A stretch of 23,122 nucleotides of DNA from Candidatus Zixiibacteriota bacterium (GCA_023134875.1 JAGLUH010000061.1:1-23122); one strand, 5' to 3'; counted from the first letter of the stretch, positions 1-8,806 are shown. Program-made: numbers and translations. The notes: generated by a model not told the origin, from the letters alone.

Positions 1-3000
1 CAGCGTCCAGCTTGCCCCAATAATAGCCCATTTCTTCGCTCATAGCCAATGCACGACTGGCTTCCTGCCGGGCGGCTTCCGGTTCCGTGTTTGCCAGATG
101 CGCCCACGCCAGCGCCACCCGAATATCAGCCTCATAAATCCGAAAACCGCCCTTATCGGCATAGCCGAGAGCTTCGTTCAGATCGCTGAAGGCCTGCTGT
201 AAGGTAGCATGCTCCGACGTTTTTACGGCTTGCTTTGCCTGCCAACGTCCGCGCGCCAGCAGTACCTCAATCAGCACGTGTTGCAGCGTAATACTCCGCG
301 CAATTTTGAGCGCAGCCTCATAATGCCGACGCGCTCGTTCATTATCGCCCGCATCCGCCGCCAAATCACCCAAAACCCGGTGACACATAGAAATCTGAAA
401 TGCCCAATGATTACGCTCACAAATCTCCAGATTGGCTTCGGTGACCTTACGGGCACAATCCGCCTTACCCACTCGCCGCAGATTATCGCCGTGAAAAATA
501 CCTCGATTACTGTACAGATAGCGTTTGTCGGGATCAATTTCTCGCTCTAAAGCTTCCGCTTGCTGGAAAGCTGTGTCGGCAGTTTCAAGATCACCGCACA
601 GGTGGGCCGCCCGCGCCTGATAACCTAACGAATTTCGTTCACCTAGCTTATGCTCTGCACGGTGAGCGAGTTGCAGGGCTTCCGTCGCTGCCTGAGCACT
701 CTCCGCCAACCGACCCAGATAGGCGTAAAGATCCGCCAGATTTTGGTAGGCGGCGCTGGCGTTGCTTAAATTTCCCAGTTCTTTTGCCATTTGAGCGCCA
801 CGTCCATAAAGCGGCACGGCTTCACTCAGGCGACCCAGACACATCAGGCAGAGACCGACTTCGTTTAGAACCAAACTTTTTGCGCCTGGTTCATTCGTTT
901 GGGGTTCTTGTGAAGTATCTCCTTCAGGAAAAAATTCAGACAAAAGAGTTCGATCAGTTTCCCAAGCCCCCAATTCGTTGGGCAACACAAAACGGCTACC
1001 TCGATAAATTCGGTCTGACAAAATACAATAAGCCTCATCATACGCCCCGGCCTGGCAGGCATGATGAACGACTTCGATCAGCGGGATCAAATCGTCCAAC
1101 GTGGGATAATTGGGCAGATCACCAGCCACAGAGAGGTAGTAATCCTTGATCTGTTCGTGCGTCTTTTGGGTTTGGCCGCTGTCCCGCCTACTGAGCAGGG
1201 TAAGGTAGTGCGCCCGTATGAGCGGGTGAGTGGTGTACTGTTTTTCCTGCGGATCGTGACGCAAAATGCGGTAGGTTTGCAGGCGGTCGAGCAAGGTTTC
1301 AAATTCGGCATCGCTCAGGGCGGCAATCGGTGCGTTCAGTGCATCTTCTGTGGTTTTGCTGCGAAAAACCTTATCAAAAGCAGTTTTCGCGACAGGTGTG
1401 CGGAAGGCGCTAAATAGCAGCAGAAATGCGCGTTCGTCGTCGGTCAGGTGTTTGTCGTAGCGGCGCAGAATGCGATGGACACGCTCGTAGCGTTTTTCGT
1501 CGGTGGTGGGTGGTTTGATATCGCTTAAGTGGGCAATATCACCGTTGTGGACTTTAGCGAGATAGGCGCCAATCAGGCTCAGGGTTAAGGCATGTCCGTC
1601 CCACAGCTCGACAGCTTTTTTCAGGTCAGGTTCGCCGCCCTTCACGCCGACCTTTTCCAGCAGACTACAGCCTTCGTTATCGCTGAGACGAGTGACATCA
1701 CGATGCTTAAAAGTGGTGTGGTTCATCAGATCGAAAACGGGTGCGCGGCTGGTAATCAGGCAAAACGAAGAATGTCCGGCTGCGCTGAAATATTCAAGAA
1801 ACTCGCGCAAATCATCGCTGCCGAATTCACCGTAGTCGTCGCCTTCCTGCTTCTGCATCACTTCCAACCCGTCGAGGACAAACAGGTAATCTCCGCTGTA
1901 GAGCATCCCGGCAATCAGGTGAGCGCGGGCATTGGGCGATTTACAGCGCATCAGCAAATCCTTGTCTTTGCCGCTGAGATAGGTCAGGGCAGCTTCAAAA
2001 AATTCGTCTGTACTGCGCCGGTCGTAAAATGACCACCAGAACAGACCGTCCAGCTGCTTTTGATCTTTGTTTTGCAGCAGATCGGTAATCCACCTACTGG
2101 CAAGACTGCTTTTGCCCTCGCCGCCAAAACCGATCAAACCGACAACCTTGGTATCCGCATCGTTCCAATCCAGGTTTAGCTGATCGAGCAATTCCTCTCG
2201 TCCGACCCATTCCCATGGTGGAATCGGGGCAGGATGTTCCGTCAAACTGAGATTTTGCCCGATAGACTCTTCTGCCTGTGACATCACCTCGTAACGTGGT
2301 TTTGCCGATTTTTTGAGTTCCAGAGACTCGCCTTCATAAATCGGCACTTTGAGCGGATCAAAAGTAAGCACGTTCGCATCGACTGCCCAACCTATCTGAC
2401 TATGCTTGCTGACATTCTTCGGATAGTATGTTTCGGCGATAATCCCCACAACCAGATTTCGCTTTGTATCCAGAACAGCCGCGCCACTCATGCCGCGATC
2501 GATTTCACCGGATTTGAGTGAGATCGGGTCGGCCTGTAATTTTTCGTCATTGGTGTGTTCCACATCGCCCATAATTTCGCCGCTGGCACGACTCGCAACA
2601 TGAGCACCTAATGGACAATATCCGTAACTGCGAAAGGGATTGCCTTCCGAACGTTCGGCATCGCTCAAAATGGCGATTTGCTCCGGTGCTAATGGCGGCG
2701 GCTTACCGATCACTTGCAACACGACCACATCATCATCAGAATCCGAAAAATAACGCGCCAATTTTGCCCGTCGATCTTTCTTTACGCCTTTCGCTCGTGG
2801 AAAATAGACACCGACTTCACCCTTTTCAATATCTTCTGCCGGTGTGATTACTGCGCCCTCAAAGACATGCTTGCAAGTTACAATTTCGCCATCCATTGAA
2901 ATCGCAATACCGGTCCCGACAATTTCATCCGTTTCAGCATGGCGAATCTGAACGGTGAAATCCCGCACATTTTGCAGCCGATTTCTTGGTTTTACTTCTG

Positions 3001-3013
3001 GTTCTTCTGCCAT
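1..3013 (-). CDS. Trypsin-like protease / STAND ATPase / TPR protein (3' end beyond window)
   Basis: The frame is open from ATG at 3013 to the window edge (at least 1004 codons), so the C-terminus is missing. Domains in order: an S1-type trypsin-like protease, residues about 15-200, with a full triad (His49 in TCKHV, Asp95 in DDDVVVL, Ser176 in RGMSGAAV); a linker; an NB-ARC/STAND-like ATPase with Walker A GFGGEGKSS at 295-303 and Walker B YLFVLDG ending near Asp381; a helical, winged-helix-like part near 520-600; and TPR-like helical repeats from about residue 700. No signal peptide is visible, so it is probably cytosolic. The start overlaps the preceding Trypco1 gene by 22 bp, with AAGG about 10 nt upstream, which implies translational coupling. 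Proteins of this architecture beside Trypco1 are predicted conflict/defence NTPases: the TPRs would sense a trigger and the ATPase would release the protease. The domain calls are firm; the immune role is inference. Confidence 0.85.
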   Translation of the reverse strand, partial: MAEEPEVKPRNRLQNVRDFTVQIRHAETDEIVGTGIAISMDGEIVTCKHVFEGAVITPAEDIEKGEVGVYFPRAKGVKKDRRAKLARYFSDSDDDVVVLQVIGKPPPLAPEQIAILSDAERSEGNPFRSYGYCPLGAHVASRASGEIMGDVEHTNDEKLQADPISLKSGEIDRGMSGAAVLDTKRNLVVGIIAETYYPKNVSKHSQIGWAVDANVLTFDPLKVPIYEGESLELKKSAKPRYEVMSQAEESIGQNLSLTEHPAPIPPWEWVGREELLDQLNLDWNDADTKVVGLIGFGGEGKSSLASRWITDLLQNKDQKQLDGLFWWSFYDRRSTDEFFEAALTYLSGKDKDLLMRCKSPNARAHLIAGMLYSGDYLFVLDGLEVMQKQEGDDYGEFGSDDLREFLEYFSAAGHSSFCLITSRAPVFDLMNHTTFKHRDVTRLSDNEGCSLLEKVGVKGGEPDLKKAVELWDGHALTLSLIGAYLAKVHNGDIAHLSDIKPPTTDEKRYERVHRILRRYDKHLTDDERAFLLLFSAFRTPVAKTAFDKVFRSKTTEDALNAPIAALSDAEFETLLDRLQTYRILRHDPQEKQYTTHPLIRAHYLTLLSRRDSGQTQKTHEQIKDYYLSVAGDLPNYPTLDDLIPLIEVVHHACQAGAYDEAYCILSDRIYRGSRFVLPNELGAWETDRTLLSEFFPEGDTSQEPQTNEPGAKSLVLNEVGLCLMCLGRLSEAVPLYGRGAQMAKELGNLSNASAAYQNLADLYAYLGRLAESAQAATEALQLAHRAEHKLGERNSLGYQARAAHLCGDLETADTAFQQAEALEREIDPDKRYLYSNRGIFHGDNLRRVGKADCARKVTEANLEICERNHWAFQISMCHRVLGDLAADAGDNERARRHYEAALKIARSITLQHVLIEVLLARGRWQAKQAVKTSEHATLQQAFSDLNEALGYADKGGFRIYEADIRVALAWAHLANTEPEAARQEASRALAMSEEMGYYWGKLDA

Positions 3014-3324
3014 TTGAGCGTCACCTTAAAATTTGCTTCCATACCGGCGGCAGCGAGAACAACACCCGTTTCGGCGCTCAGTTTAATCCCAAATTCTACA
3101 CTGATTTCGTCCGGCGGATCATACAAACCCCGCAGTTTAGCAATCACTGCATTGGCTGTGGGTTTCACCTTATCCAGGGCTGTTTCAAAACTCTGGTTTG
3201 CCTTTTCGACGATTTTATCACCGCGGCGTGCGACGCGTGCTGTCCCACCCGCGCTTTCGGGTTCATCAACTTCGACTAAAATCGTGCTGCCATCTTCTAA
3301 GGGGAATTCGATTAATTGTTTCAT
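2992..3324 (-). CDS. Trypco1 / CU044_2847-type small protein
   Basis: A 110-residue protein starting MKQLIEFPLEDGSTILVEVD, a beginning I recognise as the trypsin-co-occurring domain 1 (CU044_2847) family. The middle is helical and charged (KIVEKANQSFETALDKVK), followed by a beta-rich tail (EISVEFGIKLSAETGVVLA) typical of the family. An in-frame ATG seven codons upstream (3345) is possible. I chose 3324 because GGAG lies 8 nt before it and because the family begins at this point. The stop overlaps the start of the protease-ATPase gene by 22 bp, so the two are one operon. No enzymatic residues are evident. The family is thought to be a partner or adaptor of the adjacent trypsin-like module; its biochemical role is not established. 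Confidence 0.85.
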   Translation of the reverse strand: MKQLIEFPLEDGSTILVEVDEPESAGGTARVARRGDKIVEKANQSFETALDKVKPTANAVIAKLRGLYDPPDEISVEFGIKLSAETGVVLAAAGMEANFKVTLKWQKNQK

Positions 3325-3431
3325 TACCTTGTCTCCAATTTGCATGTTCTCAAGAAGATGCTGTGACTTACTGACTATATGTTACTTACAGCGGCAATCT
3401 AACATGATATTACAAAACGCCTTTCCACAGC

Positions 3432-3460
3432 AATCTACCCTGCCAAAGAGTCAATGTCAA
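3432..3460 (-). promoter_or_regulatory. Sigma70-like promoter for the Trypco1-protease operon
   Basis: On the minus strand there is a perfect -35 TTGACA (3455-3460), a 17-nt spacer and -10 TAGATT (3432-3437, 4 of 6 matches). It would give a leader of about 100 nt before the start at 3324. No operator is recognised. Confidence 0.45.
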
Positions 3461-3646
3461 CGAGATTCAAGGAAGAAACACTAAGTCCCGTTTGCGTACC
3501 AGCATCTTCCTTGTGAGTATTTTCGATGCGCCATTTGGCTGAAAGTAAAGAGAACAGGATGGACGAGATTCGAACTCGAGTCAAGATTGGACAAAGTGAC
3601 GTGACCCCGCCAGACGCTTCGCTCCTGGTGCGCTACCGGCTGTTCG
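3461..3646. other. Non-coding stretch without a recognised gene
   Basis: I see no supportable gene on either strand here. The minus strand around 3563-3579 resembles a tRNA T arm and 3630-3650 resembles a D arm, but no cloverleaf can be built (see rejected items). It is probably decayed sequence downstream of the dockerin remnant. Confidence 0.5.
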
Positions 3647-3772
3647 CTATGGACACCCCGCACACGGCACGGGGCCGCCAGCAAATATGTAAGCGATCAG
3701 ATAAACAGCATCAGAGATGCTTATTACTCCGTCGCAGTCGACATCGCCTGATTCCAGTCGTAGGTTACGATC
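3647..3772 (-). pseudogene. Dockerin-type C-terminal remnant
   Basis: Between a TGA (3775-3773) and a TAG (3649-3647) the minus strand reads about 41 codons, including GDVDCDGVISISDAVYL, then IAYIFAGGP and a Cys-rich end. This is a dockerin type I / EF-hand-like calcium loop (D-x-D-x-D-G-x-I-x-x-x-D) followed by its helix, as found at the extreme C-terminus of secreted proteins. Nothing upstream in frame continues it: the frame is closed by TGA, and a REP-like hairpin overlaps its 5' side (3760-3786). I read it as the tail of a lost secreted-protein gene. The motif is clear; the identity of the parent gene is unknown. Confidence 0.6.
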
Positions 3773-3786
3773 TCATGGAGCGTGAC
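3760..3786 (+). repeat. REP-like hairpin, single copy
   Basis: GTAG followed by a 23-nt hairpin: arms GTTACGATC and GAGCGTGAC around loop TCATG. One arm position is mismatched and one is a G-U type pair. It has the same layout as the elements at 3807, 21432 and 22418, and is closest in sequence to the one at 21432. Confidence 0.55.
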
Positions 3787-3806
3787 GATCCAGGGATTGC
3801 ATCCTT

Positions 3807-3887
3807 GTAGGTCAAAAGTCCTGCACTTTTGACATTCACGTAAAGCATGAAAAAGCATTTGTCTGAACTGCGGGGGTTTCGACCTAC
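3807..3887. repeat. REP doublet (REPIN-like), 81 bp
   Basis: The element is bounded by the inverted 7-mers GTAGGTC (3807-3813) and GACCTAC (3881-3887). Its left half is a perfect hairpin with arms GTCAAAAGT and ACTTTTGAC and loop CCTGC (3811-3833). After a 27-nt spacer, the right half is an inverted, partly decayed 23-nt hairpin (3861-3883) with arm starts GTCTGAAC and GGTTTCGAC. It is therefore two REP-like units facing each other, as in REPINs. A second doublet of nearly the same size is at 22418-22499. Confidence 0.6.
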
Positions 3888-3902
3888 CATTAGATTTAAT
3901 TT

Positions 3903-3928
3903 GTAGGGGTCCAGCGGTTGCCTGACCC
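3903..3928. repeat. Further GTAG-flanked hairpin
   Basis: GTAG, then arms GGGTCCAG and CTGACCC (one bulged C) around loop CGGTTGC. It is probably a diverged relative of the REP-like elements just upstream. From 3929 to 4046 there is no gene; a weaker dyad (CAGAC / GTCTG) lies around 3972-3990. Confidence 0.35.
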
Positions 3929-4046
3929 ACGAGCACACCGCAATGTGCCCCTGCGGGATGATAAGGGGACAGACACGGACGTCTGCTGCCCACGTAAATC
4001 ATTGGCGCTAACGCCCGTGGTTGCACTCCGCATGTCTTGTCAGCTG

Positions 4047-5024
4047 TTAGTTGAGATTGTACCGGACGGCGTAGATAATGCCGTCACCTGAGAAGACGTA
4101 GACGCGCTCATCGTCAGCGGCGATGTGCCATTCTCTGTAGTAGTCGTTGATTCCCTTCGTCCAGAGCAGGGGAATAGTGCCAAGGTACCTGCCGCTCTCC
4201 TTGTTGAGGACGATCAGGTTGTCTTTGGTGGTCGAAATGAATATTCTACCCCGGTGCTGCGCCGCATATCCTCTCAATCCTTCGCCGGCAAACTCCCGGT
4301 ATGCTGTTGCCCACTTGACGGGGTCACCATGCTGCTGGCTGGCGGTGCAACTGATGGCGTAGTAATGTGTGCTGTCGTAGTCGTAAATAGTCCCCTCGTG
4401 ATAGCCATCAATACCGGCGGAGAAGCCAGACCCGACGAAATCATATCTATAGTCCAGCAGCGTCTTCCCTTCCAGCAGGTCATAGATCATATATCTGTTG
4501 CTATCAGGTTCAGTCCATGCGAGCGTGTCGCCAGCGGTTCTGAAGTGCCGTGTTTTGTTGTCAGGAATGATGGTGAAGTAGTTATCCAGATTATCCTTTC
4601 GGTAGATTCGCAAAGAGTCACGGTTGCCACTAAGTAATGAGGACCTTCCTGTATATGAATAGACTAGATAGCTGGATGTAATCCGCCAAGTATTCCACCT
4701 GGAAGTGTTCCTGTTGGGCAGTTCTACTCTTTCCATCATAGTCCCGTCTCGTGGGTCTACACAAAGAAGATACGATGACTGAATATCCAGATTGTAGTTG
4801 ACCTCAGAAACGACAAGCTCAAGCAAAGTGTCATTACCCCTTATGTGGCCGCGATGGAGGCTTCTTTCAACAAAAGAGAGCGAGCAAGTCCAGGCCGTCG
4901 TTCCGAGAGTATCAAGCCCGTAAAAGCGTTCCCAGCTCACCTGATTCCATCCCTGAAAATAGACAACCCAGTTGGAAGCCAGGCGCCTGGGATACATCTC
5001 CGCTCCGCTCCACCGTTTTGCAAG
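4047..5024 (-). pseudogene. Second propeller of the kinase gene, beyond an in-frame TAA
   Basis: This reading frame directly continues the kinase frame after the TAA at 5027-5025: the next nine codons read LAKRWSGAE and lead into an internal Met at 4997, then 315 more residues to TAA at 4049-4047. The sequence has the repeats of a PQQ/WD-like beta-propeller (GLDTLGTTAWTCSL, then INDYYREWHIAADDERVYVF near the end). No ribosome binding site of note precedes 4997 and no promoter is seen, so it is unlikely to be an independent gene. The whole would be one 1478-residue protein if the stop were a sense codon such as CAA (Gln). It may be a nonsense mutation, an assembly error or read-through. Confidence 0.75.
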
Positions 5025-8000
5025 TTACGTTTCCCAACGTTGATTCCCCTCAGCAGCGGATATGCTGATAATACGGCAGTCATCCCGAGATGGATAGATG
5101 GCGCAGAGTTCTCTTGATAGGCTGTCAGCACGAGCTATCTGGAAATGTCGGGAGCCTTGCTTTCGCATGTTCACTTCCATTATCCAGTCGAGATTGAACC
5201 GTGACTGCAGAATCGAAATCACCTTCTCCTTCTTCTGCGGATACTCCTTAATAAGCTCATAGGATTGACGGAGAACATCAAGAGCGCCTACCCAGTTTCC
5301 TCGTTCCACTTCAACAAGCAAACGCTGGTAATTCATATCTACGTCTGACGGATCGTAATCCCTCTCAACTATGTCGAGATATTTGAGGGCGCTTTCGTAG
5401 TCGTCAAGTCGGCGGTAGTTGTCGGCAATTCTGTTGTATACCTGCTGCGCTAGAATCGCACCGGTTGGCAACTCACTCAGGTGGATTCTGACAATACCGG
5501 CATAGCCGATCATCGTGGCCGAACCCGTCGGGGAAATAAAAACATCATCGATCCGATCATCGGGATACTGGTATTTCATCACTTTGACATTTCGGTTCAG
5601 GTCAAACACATGGACCAGATTCCTATCTTTGATCAGCAGGTGATGACCAGAAGTGTAGACATTGGAACCGAGCCTTAAATACTGATTGGAAGTCGGATTA
5701 TCGAGACGGGCGAGCACTCTTTCCGAAACGGCATCGAACAGAATCAACTCCCCCTTCATCTGAAACAGCAGTGTGTCACCGCTGGCAGATACTGCTATGT
5801 TTGGTAAGACTGCCCCGGTATCGGCCTGGCTGCCTGATTTCGCAGGCAACAGAGCGGAGGCATCAATCTGTTTGAGAATCCTGCCCTCGGTAAGGTCGAC
5901 AAGCCAGACGAAAGCGCCCGACTTGCTTCGCAACAAAATTGTCCCACGACTGAAGTCTTCGGACCAGGACACAGGTGATACTCGGTCGGCGTCAAAAGAG
6001 ATGCTCCACTGGCGCCGGCTTTGCAGGAGGCCGGTGTTTCGTCTCAGCGATGTCAGTTGGTTTTCGTGAAAAACCAATACCTGATCGTCGCGTGAAACAA
6101 CTGAGGCAATTGAATCTTCAGCGAAATCTATGCCATAGCTCCAAACCGTTTCGCCCGTAGCTATATCAATGGCTGTTACCTCGCCGGTGCTTTTCCGGAA
6201 GAAGATGGCTTGCCCGTTGTCCAGGATGCGAAGCCACGTACTGTCCAGGCTCCAAATCTCCTCGCCGCTGTTGATGTTAATAGCCAAGATACTGCGGGGG
6301 TTTTTGCCAGTGAAGGAGAGAATTAGAACGGAGTCGAGAAGATTGTACCTACGTACTTCGGAAAAGGAGGGGTCATCCTGGTAGCTTCTCTCGTAGACCA
6401 CCGCGCCGGTGCTCAGATCGAAGAAAACTTCCCGAGAATGTATCCGGTCAGTAAAGTGCAGCAGGTCGTCGATTTCATAGTCCCATTTGTTCCACGAGAA
6501 TTCATAATACTCACGGAGTGTGTCAGTGAACTGCCAGACGATTTCGCCGTTTTCGGGGGAGAGACCAACGATTCTGCCGGTGTCCGGTGCGGAACTTGAG
6601 AAGGCCGTACTACCCCATGCGCAAGCGGCCCCTTCGGCAATGAATACCATGGCCGGTCTATCTTTGAACACAACCTCCCAGACAGCGGAGTCGCCGGTGT
6701 AATCATACCAGGTGATTTCGGTCGCTTGATCGGCCAGACGCTTTTCGAGCCACAGTCGCTGCTCATGTCCCCGGTCATATCTGATGTAATCGAAGCTATC
6801 AGGCGAAATGACGGTTTCTACTATCTTGCTGTGGCGGCTTTCAGTGAGCGACAGCTTGAAATGTCCAATGGCTTCCCGGTACCTTCCCAGTTTTTCGCAG
6901 GCCAGGCCGAGGAAGTAGTCGATGATAAACCTGGCTGGCTCCCGTTCTTTTGCCTGCTCAAAAACCTGCAGAGCGATTTCCGGTTCACCTTTGTCGAGAA
7001 GAAACTCACCTTTTCTAAGCAGTCCCTGGGTCTGGGGGGAAAGAGACTGGTAGCCAAACGGGTTTGCCGGTTCCGCTACTGAGCCATAACCGAGGTAGGA
7101 TGTAATGTCGGCGATAATCTGATCCTGTACCGTGGGGAATCTCGCCAGATCGGCTACCGGGCAATGTTCCTTCTTGACAACGGTATTGGTTGTTACCTCA
7201 ACGAGCTGAAAGGTGATCTCATAAGCCGAGCCGACCTGATCGATCTGACCGCTTACCGTGTAGTCAGCCTTCCCCTTTTTCAGCAGCTCTTTCTGCACCT
7301 GGGGATTGAGATTATCGAGGAACTGCTCATAAGCTAATAGCCGCAACTGCGAGTTATATTTAAGCTTGGCGTGAAGCTCCTTGGAGAAACTGTGGCTGAC
7401 ATAATCATTCTCCCTGTCGTCAGAGAGATTCTCGAAAGGCAGGACGGCGATTCTGGTCTCCTGCGGTGCCAGGGCCAGCGCAGTTGAATAAAGAGGTCCC
7501 GTATCTTCTCCGGCAAACTGCTGGAGTGCGATCAGCACGAGAGCAGTAATTCCCAGCGTGATGGCGATCGGCTTGAGTACTGACCAGGGCTTTCGGGACG
7601 CCGTCAGTTCGGCTGCCTTCAGACTTGCCTTAAGCTTCTGCAGATCCCTCGCCATTTCAGCGATATCCTGATAGCGATTTTCCCATTTCTTCTGCAGGGC
7701 TTTGGCTATAATCCTACTTAACTTCTCTGGGATAGTGTGAATTTGTCCGGCTATCTGCTCGGGGTCTTTATTGATAATCGCATTCAGAACTGCGGCCTCG
7801 GTTTCCCCCTGGAATGGTCGGCAACTGTGCGCCATTTCATAGAGAACGATTCCGAGCGAGAAGATATCAGAACGGTTGTCGAGTTCCTCACCCAAGGCCT
7901 GTTCGGGCGACATATAGCTGATAGTGCCGAGAGTGGAGCCGGTCTTGGTGATGTCGGTGAGACGGTGCATCTTGGCAAGACCGAAATCGAGGATTCTCAC

Positions 8001-8483
8001 GCGGCCGTTTTTGTCGATCTTAATGTTATTGGGTTTGATGTCCCGGTGAATAATACCCGCCTGGTGCGCCTCCCCCAGGCCGCGGCAAAGCTGCAGGGCC
8101 ACATCGACAATGTCGTCGATCGTTGGACCCCTCCGGTGTATAATCTCGCGCAGGGTTTCTCCCTCAACCAGTTCCATCACGATAAACGGTCGGCCCTGGT
8201 ACTCCGATATGTCGTGAATTGTAACGATATTGGGGTGATTGAGTGCTGCCGCGGACTGCGCCTCGCGCTCGAATCGCGCTCTCCATTCCACATCCATGCC
8301 AAGCCCAGGCAGTAGAAACTTGATGGCGACCTGACGCGACAGTTTGGTGTCTTCAGCCCGATAGACCTCACCGACACCACCATAGCCTATTCTCTCGATG
8401 ATCCGGTAGCTGGACACCAATGTCCCACGCCTCAGCAGCGTATAAGATCTGGTACTGCCGTCGTCGTTATGGTTAGGCGCCAT
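5025..8483 (-). CDS. Membrane Ser/Thr protein kinase with TolB/FlgO-like, TPR and propeller domains
   Basis: A eukaryotic-like kinase, numbered from ATG 8483. The Gly-rich loop is IGYGGVGEVY (32-41), the catalytic Lys55 is in VAIK, the catalytic loop HRDIKPNN is at 146-153, DFG is at 166-168 and SPEQ at 192-195. A single membrane span (about 302-320) separates the cytoplasmic kinase from an outside part. That part begins with IAVLPFENLSDD (about 345, TolB/FlgO-like N-terminal fold), then TPR-like repeats (about 510-575), a PQQ-like beta-propeller and another TPR-like pair. I chose 8483 over the in-frame Met at 8597 because AGGAG lies 8 nt upstream and because a promoter lies between the two. 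The frame ends at a TAA (5027-5025) but continues in frame beyond it. It is probably a sensor kinase; its ligand is unknown. Confidence 0.85.
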   Translation of the reverse strand: MAPNHNDDGSTRSYTLLRRGTLVSSYRIIERIGYGGVGEVYRAEDTKLSRQVAIKFLLPGLGMDVEWRARFEREAQSAAALNHPNIVTIHDISEYQGRPFIVMELVEGETLREIIHRRGPTIDDIVDVALQLCRGLGEAHQAGIIHRDIKPNNIKIDKNGRVRILDFGLAKMHRLTDITKTGSTLGTISYMSPEQALGEELDNRSDIFSLGIVLYEMAHSCRPFQGETEAAVLNAIINKDPEQIAGQIHTIPEKLSRIIAKALQKKWENRYQDIAEMARDLQKLKASLKAAELTASRKPWSVLKPIAITLGITALVLIALQQFAGEDTGPLYSTALALAPQETRIAVLPFENLSDDRENDYVSHSFSKELHAKLKYNSQLRLLAYEQFLDNLNPQVQKELLKKGKADYTVSGQIDQVGSAYEITFQLVEVTTNTVVKKEHCPVADLARFPTVQDQIIADITSYLGYGSVAEPANPFGYQSLSPQTQGLLRKGEFLLDKGEPEIALQVFEQAKEREPARFIIDYFLGLACEKLGRYREAIGHFKLSLTESRHSKIVETVISPDSFDYIRYDRGHEQRLWLEKRLADQATEITWYDYTGDSAVWEVVFKDRPAMVFIAEGAACAWGSTAFSSSAPDTGRIVGLSPENGEIVWQFTDTLREYYEFSWNKWDYEIDDLLHFTDRIHSREVFFDLSTGAVVYERSYQDDPSFSEVRRYNLLDSVLILSFTGKNPRSILAININSGEEIWSLDSTWLRILDNGQAIFFRKSTGEVTAIDIATGETVWSYGIDFAEDSIASVVSRDDQVLVFHENQLTSLRRNTGLLQSRRQWSISFDADRVSPVSWSEDFSRGTILLRSKSGAFVWLVDLTEGRILKQIDASALLPAKSGSQADTGAVLPNIAVSASGDTLLFQMKGELILFDAVSERVLARLDNPTSNQYLRLGSNVYTSGHHLLIKDRNLVHVFDLNRNVKVMKYQYPDDRIDDVFISPTGSATMIGYAGIVRIHLSELPTGAILAQQVYNRIADNYRRLDDYESALKYLDIVERDYDPSDVDMNYQRLLVEVERGNWVGALDVLRQSYELIKEYPQKKEKVISILQSRFNLDWIMEVNMRKQGSRHFQIARADSLSRELCAIYPSRDDCRIISISAAEGNQRWET

Positions 8484-8530
8484 CAAGACAACTCCTGTTT
8501 TGCCGTGCCCGTACAGACGTGCTGGTATTT

Positions 8531-8806
8531 TCAGAACCAAGTATACATCAGATCCGCTCCGATGGCAACCACTATCCGCGCCGCCGAATAACAACACGAT
8601 ATTCCGGGGTATGCTCTCAAGGTCTTCAATGGAGAGATTTCAAAAAACGAAATCTCGCGGCCGGTTATATCTCTGAAGAAACTGATCGCCACGGCGTCCC
8701 GCGTGGCGCTCAACCGGGTAATGATACTACCGGCGTCGAAAAACTTCCGCAGATCTCCTTTGGGATAGCCCCCCCCTCGTGCGTCGCGTCTTATGGTATA
8801 TGACAA
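8531..8806 (-). CDS. Uncertain small ORF after the NTPase gene
   Basis: A 91-codon frame starting at TTG 8806, directly after the NTPase stop codon (8809-8807), and ending at 8531 inside the kinase leader. I do not recognise the protein. It has a basic, Gly-rich start (RRDARGGGYPKGD), a central stretch ISFFRDITGREISFFEI that could be a beta-hairpin, and a hydrophobic tail. The TTG start, the absence of a clear ribosome site and the kinase promoter inside its 3' end all weaken the case. It could be a translationally coupled gene or chance. Confidence 0.25.
   Translation of the reverse strand: MSYTIRRDARGGGYPKGDLRKFFDAGSIITRLSATRDAVAISFFRDITGREISFFEISPLKTLRAYPGISCCYSAARIVVAIGADLMYTWF
8540..8568 (-). 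promoter_or_regulatory. Sigma70-like promoter of the kinase gene
   Basis: Minus strand: -35 TTGCCA (8563-8568, 5 of 6), a 17-nt spacer and -10 TATACT (8540-8545, 5 of 6). The predicted transcript would start near 8533, about 50 nt before the ATG at 8483. This excludes the longer start at 8597. Confidence 0.6.

Noticed and set aside
1061..2032. Several plus-strand frames of 118-146 codons
   Set aside because: They lie opposite the protease-ATPase-TPR gene, whose minus frame is open throughout and carries the P-loop and Walker B motifs.
3556..3655. tRNA-like sequence on the minus strand (GTTCGAAT T-loop-like and AGCCGGTAGCGC D-arm-like segments)
   Set aside because: The distance between the two segments is about 60 nt, too long even for class II tRNAs. 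The T stem has an outer mismatch and the acceptor strands are not complementary.
4125..4637. 170-codon plus-strand frame
   Set aside because: It is the antisense of the propeller-coding region, which has clear protein repeats on the minus strand.
8484..8597. Alternative upstream start of the kinase gene at 8597
   Set aside because: The promoter at 8540-8568 lies downstream of it, and the extra 38 residues have no domain; ATG 8483 has AGGAG at proper spacing.
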